A stretch of 64,000 bases of DNA, from the NCBI GenBank assembly GCA_051294375.1, contig CM119263.1, positions 3,103,573-3,167,572 of the forward strand, read 5' to 3'. Of the stretch, positions 1-11,639 are shown piece by piece. The position numbers and the translations under genes were made by a program. The stretch is from Paraspadella gotoi (Eukaryota > Chaetognatha). How positions within the stretch are numbered: the stretch's first letter is position 1; each line of letters begins with the position of its first letter. Under the pieces are notes generated by a model. That model did no database searches, was not told the origin of the DNA, and saw nothing but the letters and a program-made list of their open reading frames with translations.

Positions 1-23
1 GCCATCTTAATTTTATGAAATCC

Positions 24-31
24 TGAGAGAG

Positions 32-91
<60 letters not shown>

Positions 92-112
92 AGATGAGAG
101 AGTTCGTTTACT
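24..112. repeat. (GA)n microsatellite
   Basis: Nearly uninterrupted GA dinucleotides. The bases from 113 to about 740 hold further CT-rich then A/G-rich low-complexity DNA; ORFs there read only Leu/Ser or Phe/Leu and are not credible. Confidence 0.9.
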
Positions 113-739
113 TTGTTCCTCATATACTCGTCATTTTATTCTGGCTTGAATAAAACAACTCCTGAGCTTTCACATCACTCTCTCTCTTTCTTCTCTCTCT
201 CTACTTCTCTTCTCTCTCTTCTCTCCGTGCCTTTCTCTCCTCTTCTCCTCTCCTCGCTCTTCTCTCTTCTCTCTCCTCTCTCTCTCTCTCTCTCTTCCTC
301 CCTTCCTGAGAGATGCGAGAGAGAGAGGTAGTGAATGCCACGAGTGAGTGTACGAGAATTATGAACGGAATATTAGATATGCGTCTAAAAATAGAATAAG
401 AGGAGCGGACAAAGAGAAGGGTTAATGAAGGCCGTAAAAAGCGATCGAAAAGGGAACCAGTGAGAAAAAGAGAAGGAAAAAAAGGGAAAAAAATGAGAGG
501 AAAAAGAAGGAGAATAAAAAAAAGGAAAGTGGACCTGTGAGAAAAAGCGAAGAAAAAAAGGAGAAAAAAAAAATAAAAGAAAAGCTTAGAAAACGAAAAA
601 AGAAAAAGTAAGGACTTCCGGTCAGCCTCCGCCTTACCATTTCCTTACCTCAGCTCGGCGGAGGTGGGTCCGCTCCACGGCGGCCGCGAAATTCCTTTCC
701 TCGCCTTCAACAGTTGCTCCGAAAATCTGCGAGGAGGAA

Positions 740-1432
740 ATGAGAAAAAAAATAAGAAAAGGAAATAAGGAAAGGAATGAGGGGGGGGAAAGAATTGAAT
801 GAAGAGAGAAAAAAGAAGAAAAAATATAAAAAGAAAATGAAAGGAAAAAAAAGAGAAAGAAAAAGAAAATGGAAATTGAGGGGGAAAATAAAAGAAAATA
901 AAGGGAAAGTAAATGATGATGAAAAAAAGAAGAAAAAAAATGAAAAGAAAGAAAAGAATGATGAAAAAAATAAGAATAAAGATGAAGAGAAAAAAAAGAA
1001 GGAAAAAAAAATAAGGAAAGAAAAAAATGAAGAGAAAGAAAAGAATGATGAAAAAAAGAAGAAAAAAAAATGAAGAGAAAGAAAAGAATGAAAAAAAGGA
1101 AAGAAAAAAATGAAAAGAAAGAAAAGAATGATGAAAAAAAGAAGAAAAAAAATGAAGAGAAAAAAAAGAAGGAAAAAAAAAGAAGGAAAGAAAAAAATGA
1201 AAAGAAAGAAAATAATGATCAAAAAAAGAAGAAAAAAATGAAGAGAAAGAAAAAAATGAAAAAAAATGAAAGAAAAAAATGAAGAGAAAGAAAAGAATGA
1301 TTAAAAAAAGAAGAAAAAAATGAAGAGAAAGAAAAGAATGAAAAAAAAGGAAAGAAAAAAAATGAAGAGAAAGAAAAGAATCATGAAAAAAAGAGAAAAG
1401 AAAAAAAGAAAAGAAAGAAATGATTAAAGGAG
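740..1432. repeat. Long A/G-only tract, degenerate 'AAGAGAAAGAAAAGAATGATG' repeats
   Basis: Roughly 690 bp almost purely of purines on the plus strand, made of loosely repeated ~35-45 bp units. Both strands give open frames only because of composition (Lys/Glu on plus, Phe/Ser on minus). Confidence 0.8.
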
Positions 1433-1560
1433 AAAACAAATGAAATTAAAAAAAAAAACAAATTCGCGAGAGACTGAGATCTTCTTCCCAAACAATCACT
1501 CCTCTCTCTCCCTCGTTTCTCTCTCCCTCGTTTCTCTCTCCCTCCTCTCTCTCTCCCTCC

Positions 1561-2458
1561 NNNNNNNNNNNNNNNNNNNNNNNNNNNNNNNNNNNNNNNN
1601 NNNNNNNNNNNNNNNNNNNNNNNNNNNNNNNNNNNNNNNNNNNNNNNNNNNNNNNNNNNNNNNNNNNNNNNNNNNNNNNNNNNNNNNNNNNNNNNNNNNN
1701 NNNNNNNNNNNNNNNNNNNNNNNNNNNNNNNNNNNNNNNNNNNNNNNNNNNNNNNNNNNNNNNNNNNNNNNNNNNNNNNNNNNNNNNNNNNNNNNNNNNN
1801 NNNNNNNNNNNNNNNNNNNNNNNNNNNNNNNNNNNNNNNNNNNNNNNNNNNNNNNNNNNNNNNNNNNNNNNNNNNNNNNNNNNNNNNNNNNNNNNNNNNN
1901 NNNNNNNNNNNNNNNNNNNNNNNNNNNNNNNNNNNNNNNNNNNNNNNNNNNNNNNNNNNNNNNNNNNNNNNNNNNNNNNNNNNNNNNNNNNNNNNNNNNN
2001 NNNNNNNNNNNNNNNNNNNNNNNNNNNNNNNNNNNNNNNNNNNNNNNNNNNNNNNNNNNNNNNNNNNNNNNNNNNNNNNNNNNNNNNNNNNNNNNNNNNN
2101 NNNNNNNNNNNNNNNNNNNNNNNNNNNNNNNNNNNNNNNNNNNNNNNNNNNNNNNNNNNNNNNNNNNNNNNNNNNNNNNNNNNNNNNNNNNNNNNNNNNN
2201 NNNNNNNNNNNNNNNNNNNNNNNNNNNNNNNNNNNNNNNNNNNNNNNNNNNNNNNNNNNNNNNNNNNNNNNNNNNNNNNNNNNNNNNNNNNNNNNNNNNN
2301 NNNNNNNNNNNNNNNNNNNNNNNNNNNNNNNNNNNNNNNNNNNNNNNNNNNNNNNNNNNNNNNNNNNNNNNNNNNNNNNNNNNNNNNNNNNNNNNNNNNN
2401 NNNNNNNNNNNNNNNNNNNNNNNNNNNNNNNNNNNNNNNNNNNNNNNNNNNNNNNNNN
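1561..2458. other. Assembly gap (898 N)
   Basis: Run of N flanked by CT/GA-rich sequence. The next exon of the large minus-strand gene may lie in it or further left. Confidence 1.
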
Positions 2459-2834
2459 GGGAGAGAGAAAGGGGGAGAGAGAAAGAGGAGAGAGAAAGTG
2501 GGGTGAAGGAGGTGAGGGGTTGAGGAGTTGAAGACGAACCCAAAATTTGACCCAAACTTCTTTTGGGATTCTTCTTTTTTTTTTCTATTTAATGGTCAAT
2601 GGAGTTTTTTTTCTCCAACACACCGGCCTTTCCTTCTCTTCTTCTTCTTCTAGAAGTTTTTTAACGAATAAATGGATTTTCTTTTTCATTTTTGATTATA
2701 ACGCGAAATTATAATATAATATGTTTTGTTATTTCTCTCTTGTCAATCCCTCCCGATCAAACTATCTACAACAACAACAACACACACACACGCTCCCTCA
2801 CACACTATCAACAACAACAACGACGACGACTCAC

Positions 2835-2947
2835 CTCCTATGATGCACGCATTTTCTCATGTCCTCTTCAAAAGTTTCTTGCAACATTTCCTCATTGAAG
2901 TTGAAGCGCAAGAGATTCTCGGTACGGTCAGAGCGAGAGAGGCGAAG
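2835..2947 (-). CDS. Exon 17 duplicate (left-hand copy)
   Basis: 113 bp with the same acceptor, donor and reading frame as 6287-6399 (SRSDRTENLLRFNF, FEEDMRKCVHHR). Together with the truncated exon at 3263-3370 it belongs to a duplication of about 0.9 kb. If both copies are real and both spliced in, the phase (0 in, 2 out) would break, so at most one is used in a given transcript. Confidence 0.4.
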
Positions 2948-2957
2948 CTGGTGTGAT

Positions 2958-3032
<75 letters not shown>

Positions 3033-6000
3033 AGAGAGAGGGGGGGGGAACGTCTAAAGCCGAAAAGACTTCACCCAATAAAATGTCATATCCTTTTTTC
3101 ATATTTTCGAATTCGAGCGACTTTTTTTTTAGGATTTAAATCGAGAAAAAAAGAAAGAAATATTTTTTCTTTATTTTATGGACCTTCATGAATAAAATGG
3201 CAAAATAGAGACTTTGGTCTTTTATTTCGCGGACACACACTTTCTCTCTCTCTGCCACGTACCCCCGAGTCAGTCTTCGATCCCCCGGCAAAGGCGGCAG
3301 CGGCAGCTGCGGGAGCGCTTCCACTGCGACGCGGCGGCGGGCGCGGAGGAAAGAATTTGTTTCTCAAATGTAAAAAGTCCTCATTAAACTGTTTCATTCC
3401 ATTTCATCATTGTTATTTTCAGGTGAAATAAAATCATTTTCTTTCATTTTTTTTATTAATGCATATCTTCTGGGTAACTAAATGCATTACCTTACCATGA
3501 GCAAAGTCAGCAGCACTCATCTTCTAACTCCAGATAGAATAGATCCAATAATTGTGGGCAATAATGTACCAATTAAAGCTGCTAAAAAACCCTCCTTTCT
3601 GAGAAAAAATTTCTTTTTCGTTTTTTTATACCATGTCGTTTTTCAGAAGAATTATAATTTGTTTCCTATATTTTTTCATTTGATTAAATTTTGTGGGGTC
3701 ACTTTATATTCCTCTATAAAATTAAACATATTTCACTTAAAGCTTTCATAATTCATTTCCAGCCCCTTTATAAAGGGACTTCTGTCCTTTGGTGTTAAAT
3801 CGCGAAGATATCCAAAACTGGAATATGACGTTTAATTCTTGAATCACTCGATGGTAAATGCACTTTTATACAATCACTTCCTTTTATTTAATTTGGAATG
3901 AATACATCATATCTTCACCTGGAAAAATTTTAGTTCTCAATCGAATCTTATCATCCTGATTTGGTTTTGAATCAATAAACAATATGATAATTTTCTCTAG
4001 TTGCAGAATTATATGCTCAACAAAAAATTGACTTTTCTTGGATACATTTGCGATCCTAAACAAATGAATGAACTCCTGTCGCGAGGATTTTTCAAAAATT
4101 ACATTATATGTAGTATCAATGAAATTGTTCTCATACATTTTAAATCGAATAATATAAATTATGAATATAAAAATGTGATTTATTTTACGATGATGACTTA
4201 ATACTGTAAATATTTTTAATAAATATTTTTGAATCAATATCAAGCATCAAATCATCAGTACAGTAAGACAGATCGATTTTTTAATTTTTCTTCAGCTATA
4301 ATTGACTCATCAAATCCTTTAATGAAAATTAACCCCCTTTACTTCTTTAAACCTTGCTGATATTCTTATAACAAAAATAATTATATCAATTGGAGGGGAT
4401 ATCATAACAGATGCATTCTACTATCATGTCGTATCACAAACTCACTTTTTCCCAGTTTGTTGATCCAGAAATCACCATATTAAATGGTTGAAAAATTTGA
4501 ACATTGTGAAGTTTTCCATTTTGAAATATTATTATAAAAAATTTTAAGACACAATGATTTTAAATACTTTTACACATTGATGATTTGAATAGTGTCAAAA
4601 TCAAAAAGACGAATTTCATTCAAATAGTTCTAATATCTTATCAAAACTTCTGGTGATTCCTTCTCCATCTCTCCTGTTAACGAATTTACTTTTGAAGCTT
4701 CATTAAAGTATTACTTGTGCCAAAACGCATTTCCGTGAAATTATAGTGTGATATTTAATTCTTTCCCCTACATCTTGTAAGAGTTTATTTAATGCTCCTA
4801 AATTTCAAGGGCAACATTTGCATTATCTACAGAATAAAAATTACAACAAAGACGAAACAAAACATCCATAGCAAAATCTATCTTTTGAGAGCATTTAACT
4901 ATTATTTCACGTATCTATAAATTTCACCTTTATCTTCCTGTACTTCACCAATCTCTTCCAAGTTCAAAATGTTTCATTTCCATTTTTTGAATTTCCATCA
5001 GACGAACTTCGTGTCTTTCTATAAGTTCTTTTCTTAATCTTTCATTTTCTTCTTTTAAAATTTAACCTCCATTTGATTTGCAGTTTCAAGTTCCGATTGA
5101 TTTTAGTGCCGAACATAATTCTACACTATTCATTGCACGTGGAGAAAAATAGCTCCTTCCATTTGTTTTGGAGTGATCGAATATTCTTTCACCTTTTATC
5201 CTCCTGGTCAATCTCAAAGACGATCAACACATTAATCACGTGACTTCACGGCCAATCTTGAAGACTTCTCTTCCTTCTCCATGATCCATTATCCACGTGA
5301 TCATCAATGACATTCGACTTCAAAATGACCATCCTATGACTCACGGACTTAACCAATGTTCTCTTCCTTTCTAAGATCATTATCCACGTGACTTTAAGAA
5401 ATTGACATCAATGGCCATTCGACTTCAAAATGACCATCTATGACTCACGTGACTTAACGAATTTTCTCTTCCTTCTCCAAGATCCATTATCCACATGAAT
5501 CATCAATGACATCGACTTCAAAATGACCATCCTATGACTCACGTGACTTAAACGAATTTTCTCATCCTGCTCCAAGATCCATTATCCACGTGACTTTAAG
5601 AAAATGACCATTCACTTCAATATGACCATCCTATGACTCACGTGACTTAACGGATGTACTGACTTCCGGATCTCTCGAAGAATTCTTCAGGAATCGAGAT
5701 CGCGATCAATGAGGAGGAGAGGAGTAGGAAGAGGAAGAGGATAAATTGACCCTTAACCTATCCTCATGGTCCCATTCCCTTTATTTTCTTATGTTTGGTT
5801 TTAAAGGGACAGGATTACATACATTTTTTACATCTACTGAGAAGAAGAGGAGAGAGAAAGAGGAGAGAGAAAGAGGGAGAGAGAAAGAGGAAGAGAAAGA
5901 GGGAAGAGAAAGGGGAAGAGAAAGGGGGAGAGAGAAAGAGGAGAGAGAAGTGGGGTGAAGGAGGTGAGGGGTTGAGGAGTTGAAGACGAACCCAAAATTT

Positions 6001-6422
6001 GACCCAAACTTCTTTTGGGATTTTCTTTTTTTTTCTATTTAATGGTCAATGGAGTTTTTTTTTCTCCAACACACCGGCCTTTCCTTCTCTTCTTCTTCTT
6101 CTAGAAGTTTTTTAACGAATAAATGGATTTTCTTTTTCATTTTTGATTATAACGCGAAATTATAATATAATATGTTTTGTTATTTCTCTCTTGTCAATCC
6201 CTCCCGATCAAACTATCTACAACAACAACAACACACACACAGCGCTCCCTCACACACTATCAACAACAACAACGACGACGACTCACCTCCTATGATGCAC
6301 GCATTTTCTCATGTCCTCTTCAAAAGTTTCTTGCAACATTTCCTCATTGAAGTTGAAGCGCAAGAGATTCTCGGTACGGTCAGAGCGAGAGAGGCGAAGC
6401 TGGTGTGTGAGAGAGAGAGAGA

Positions 6423-6502
<80 letters not shown>

Positions 6503-6899
6503 GGAACGTCTAAAGCCGAAAAGACTTCACCCAATAAAATGTCATATCCTTTTTTCATATTTTCGAATTTCGAGCGACTTTTTTTTAGGATTTAAATCGA
6601 GAAAAAAAGAAAGAAATATTTTTTCTTTATTTTATGGACCTTCATGAATAAAATGGCAAAATAGAGACTTTGGTTCTTTTATTCGCGACACACACTTTCT
6701 CTCTCTCTGCCACGTACCCCCGAGTCAGTCTTCGATCCCCCGGCAAAGGCGCAGCGGCAGCTGCGGGAGCGCTTCCACTGCGACGCGGCGGCGGGCGCGG
6801 AGGAAAGAATTTGTTTCTCAAATGGCGACGAAAGATGCGTTCGCGATGCAGTTGATCAGCATTCATGTTGGTCGTGTCCTGAGAGAGAGAGAGGGAGAG

Positions 6900-6967
<68 letters not shown>

Positions 6968-6996
6968 AGCGNNNNNNNNNNNNNNNNNNNNNNNNN

Positions 6997-7028
<32 letters not shown>

Positions 7029-9981
7029 CGTTTCGTTATTCATTCTCCATTTCACAAACTCGAGTCTCAATAATCAGACAACGACACGAAAAACTGTCAC
7101 GAGTCTGAATTGCAATCTGCAAAGAAACCAATCGTGAGGCTCAAGTTTTTTTCTTCGCCTCAAATACTCGTTGACAGTAGAGGGGTCATTGCTCTCTCTT
7201 AGACATTGGTCTCTTCTCTGTTGGTCATTGGTCTCTTCTCTCTTGGTCATTGGTCTCTTCTCTCTTGGTCATTGGTCTCTTCTCTCAGACTCCTTGCTCA
7301 TTTTCTTGGGGCAGCATTGGATTTATTGCGCTGAATATTTGCAGACCAATCGTTGCATTTATCATCGCATTCCCTTAATCATCGGCACTCCAGTATTTAT
7401 TGGCAGTCATGCCAATGTTGCAATCATTAGTCGCTCCTTGCATCAATTACAGATGTTATTGTATGCATTTTCTGCTTCTCAGTCGCGTCGTTCACCACTC
7501 AATCGTCACAATTCACCCAAATACTCGGCCCATTTCGGTTGCTTGGCAACGAAAAATGGAAGGAACTCAAAACTATTTGGCATTCAGTTGATCCTTTGAC
7601 CTTTTCGTCTTTTTTCTCCCCGAAAGAAATGAGAAATGAGAATTTTTTTTCGAACGCAACCTCCATTAGTTTTCAAAAGTAAGTAAATCGTGAAAAGCCA
7701 AACTCAGAATCACGAAAGAGTTAAGGACTTTTGACTAGGTAAGTTAGTAAATCGAAGAAGAGGGAGTGAATTGAATATGTCTCAACGCGACAATCTCTCA
7801 TCAACGCGCCATCTAACCTTAACGCGCCATACCATCTCGCAACAACGCTCCGTGCAATCTAAGCTCAACGCGCCATGCCATCTCACCTTTGGTTGGTAGT
7901 AAACGGCTGGCATCGCCGGCAACCTCTCTCCGTCCAAGAGATCGATAGGCATCCGTTTCGGCGCCGCCAGGGCCGACAAAGACGACGCCGTTGGGCCGAC
8001 CCGAATCTCGACCGAACGCCGATCCTGAGGAAGAAGATTTCAAGTCAGCATCCGATGCGTCGCTGATTATAAGGATTAGGATGGATTTAAAGGGCAGAAG
8101 GATTGAGAAGGAAAGATTTAAGTCGGGTTGCCTGTGACGCTCAGCTCGTTGTCACATCTCTCATCAAAAAAGAAAAATAAAAGGGAAAAAAAGAATAGAA
8201 ATAGAATAACATATCAAAACATTGGTTGTAAATAATCGTAACAATGGGAACAATAATGTTGCCACAAATTCGCTTAAAAATCTTTCGCGACAAACGTGAA
8301 ATATGTTATAAATATCTGAGCAACCAAAAGATTTACGTAATTTTCGCACCCTGTCCCATCTTAATGTTACACCGCGATAGTTACTAGCCGTGCTAACATC
8401 ACCATTTTGGTCTTTAACAAGGGGAACAATCACAATTTAATGTGATGATTTTGATAAAAAAAGTTTTCAAATGCGCCAACCCGCCACAAAAACTTTGAAC
8501 AAGGCGGTCGTCGATGTCGTCGTTGTCGTCGTCGTTGTCGTCGTTGTTGTGGTTGTCGTTGTTATTGTCATTGTCACTCTTGCATATTCCTCACTTTGCG
8601 AAGAGATTCAACCTCCGAGCGGCGCTTCTCCGCGGACGAGACGTCGCCGGCGGCGCTCCTGGATTTGTGAGGGCTCGAATTAGAAGGTTGGATTTATGGG
8701 GGCAGCATTTAGGATTTAGAGGTGACGGGATTTAGAGGGAGGGTATTTGGAAGGATGGATTTAAAGGGCAGAAGAATTTACAGGGATAGATTTAAATTTC
8801 AGAGGGGAAGAATTATATGAGAGGGCGATCAACAGATCGAAAATACCAAGAAATAAAAATTTGCTTCGCCGTCTGATTTTTAATTATTTGACAAATTGCG
8901 AATGTCAAACGAACTAAAAACGCGTCAAAAAAAAAAAAAAAAGGCGCCACCTGTGTTTGGCCAAAGTTCTGACCGACTTTTCCTTCGAGGCCGACAAAGC
9001 CGACGTCGTCCCTTTCCCCGCTCTCGCCTCCGTCTCTCCTTTCCTTCCAACGTCTCCTTCAGCTCCGGACGACTGCTGATGCGACTGTTGCTGCTGACGC
9101 TGCTTGGATTTGTCTCTCGCTGCCGCGTCAGACTGCTGCTGCGACTGCGGCTTCGCTGCGTCCGGTTTTTGACGCTTCGTCTCTTTCGTCGTTTCCTTCG
9201 CCTCCACCAATCGAGATCGTCGCGGCGCCCTGGGCGTGGCGGCGCGGGCGACGCCGCTCGTTCCGACGGAACCGGTCGTCGTCGTCGTGGTCGTCTTCGT
9301 CGTCGCCTTCAGCGGTTCGCTTTTCGTCGCAGTCAAACTTCGTCCTTTCGTCGCTTTATTCGTCGTCGTCGTCGTCGTCCCAACCGCTTCAGACGTCCGT
9401 CGTCCCAAGACGCCCTTGGTGAAGGTCACCTTCAGCGGCACCTCGACGCTCCGCGGCCGCTTCGGCGGCGCAATATTCAGCATCGGGCCGGCTTTGTTTG
9501 CGCTGCCGCTCCCGACTTCGCCGCCGCCGACGCCGCGTCCCCGCCGCTGGTCTCCGTCGTATAACTCGAAGGAATCAGCGACGAAGTGAAGCAGCGGATG
9601 ATCCTCTTCGTCTTCCTCCTCTTCCGTCCCGCGAGAGGTGGACGCCGCCGCAGCGCCGACGCTGCCGCCGACCGCAGCAGGGGCAGCCTCGGATCCTTCG
9701 CCCTCTTCGTCAACCTCGTGGATGACGGGCAGTTGGAATTGCTCCATCGTCACCTTCAACGGATTCTCGTCGCTTCCGTAGACGATGAACTTCCGGTTGC
9801 CGAGGACTCGAGCGGCGGCGGCGGCGGCGTCGGAAGCGGCGCTGTCGGGGGCAGCGGCGGCGGAGGTGGAATCTTGATTGGCGTTTTCTTTCTCATCCGT
9901 TTTGTCGCTTCGATCTTTGGCGGCGACGGCGTCTGTATGAGGAAGTAGAAATTGGATCGTCGAGTAGAGAGAGAGAGAGAG

Positions 9982-10062
<81 letters not shown>

Positions 10063-11607
10063 CAGCCCTCACCCTCATCGGCGTCGTCGTTGCCATCCGG
10101 CGTCTTCTCGGCAACCGACGCCGCTTCGTCCGTCAAAGATGAGACTTGACCGGACGAAGGATCCGTTGCTTCGCCGATTTCCTTCTCCCTCTCTTCTCCT
10201 TTCTTTCCTTTCTCCTCCACCTCCTCTTCTCTCTCTCTCCTCTCTTCCTCCTCCTCATCTCTCTCCTTCCTCTCCTCCTCTTCCTCCTCGAGATTCGGCG
10301 AAGGAGTCGAAGAGGATTCAGGCGGATCTGAGGAGGTGAAGAAGAAAAGGAAGAGGAAGAAAAGGAGGAGGAAGGAGAGAAGGGAAAATTAGAGGAGGAA
10401 GAGGAAGATGAAGTGGAGGAAAACGAATATGAGGAGGAAGAGGAGGAGGAGGAGGAAAAGGAATATGAGGAGGAAGAAGAAGAAAAAGAAGAGGAGGAAA
10501 AACAGGAGGAAGAAGAGAAGGGAAAATTAGAGGAGGAAGAGGAAGATGAAGTGGAGGAAAACGAATATGAGGAGAAAGAGGAGGAGGAGAAGGAGGAAAA
10601 GGAATATGAGGAAGAAGAAGAAGAAGAAGAAGAAGAAGAAGAAGAAGAAGAAGAGGAGAAAGAAGAGGAGGGGGAAGATGAAAAGGAGGAGGAAGAGGAA
10701 AAGGAATATGAGGAGGAAAAAGAAAAAGAAGAGGAGGAGGAAAGAGAGGAGGGGGAAGAAGAGGAGGAAGAGGAAAAAGAAGTGGAGGAGGAAGAGGAAA
10801 ACGAATATGAGGAGGAAGAGGAGGAGGAGAAAAGGGAGGAAGAGGAAGAGGAAAACGATCATGAGGAGAAAGAAGAAGAGAAGGAAGAAGAAGAGGAGGA
10901 GAAGGAAGGGTAGAGAGATTGAAAGAGAACTTGGTCTTCAGCTCAACGACTTTAATGAAATGTTAAATTAATGGTTGGTCATCTGTCCGTCTGTCAGTTG
11001 GTCAGCGAAATTCTATTTAATGCACATTCATCAGTTTATATTGCGGTCATGAGACTGAACAGTGGCCTATGCATGTTAATCGCTTTTAAATTTCTTTTGC
11101 GAGTCAAAATATCATATTACGAGACAAAATATCACTTCGCAAGTTAAAATTCCCTTTTTCAAGTAAATATGTCACTTCGCAAGTTAACAAATCACTTTCG
11201 CAAGTGAACATATCATTTTGCCAAATAAAATTCCTCTTCCAAGTTAAAATAATATTTGACAAATCCAATTTATGATCCTGACCCAATACGTGATCTTCCT
11301 CCGCTTCGTCGCGAGCGAATCTCTCCGAGAAAAGCATCTCACCTCTGTTCGTCTCTTCGTCAGTGAGACTCACCTGAGAGAGAAAAAGGAGAGTTTTCTT
11401 GACCTTACCTCAATTTTCCTTTCCTCACCCGCTCGATTCATCTCCCTCCCTCACCTGGTACGCGGATTCGGCAAAATGAAGCGAGCATTCATCTGCGGCT
11501 GAAGAATTTGGTGAGGATCTGTGGACATGTGTGTTGTCGTGTGTGTGTGTGAGAGATGAAGGAGATGAGAGAGCGAGAGATGAGAGAGAGAGAGAGAGAG
11601 AGAGATA

Positions 11608-11639
<32 letters not shown>

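Larger units (their letters stand above)
2461..3370. repeat. Direct duplication, left copy (about 0.9 kb)
   Basis: Near-identical to 5915-6824, differing by small indels and microsatellite length. It includes exon 17, the (GA)n tract and part of exon 16. The left side abuts a 898-N gap and the right end falls inside exon 16. Either a true tandem duplication separated by 2.5 kb of AT-rich DNA, or two haplotypes placed in series. Confidence 0.75.

Noticed and set aside
113-1430. Long Leu/Ser, Phe/Ser and Lys/Glu open frames
   Set aside because: They follow from CT/GA and A/G low-complexity composition and exist on both strands; no splice or start support.
10413-10913. 166-codon Glu-rich plus-strand ORF
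   Set aside because: Artefact of GAG/GAA repeats; lies in an intron of the minus-strand gene.
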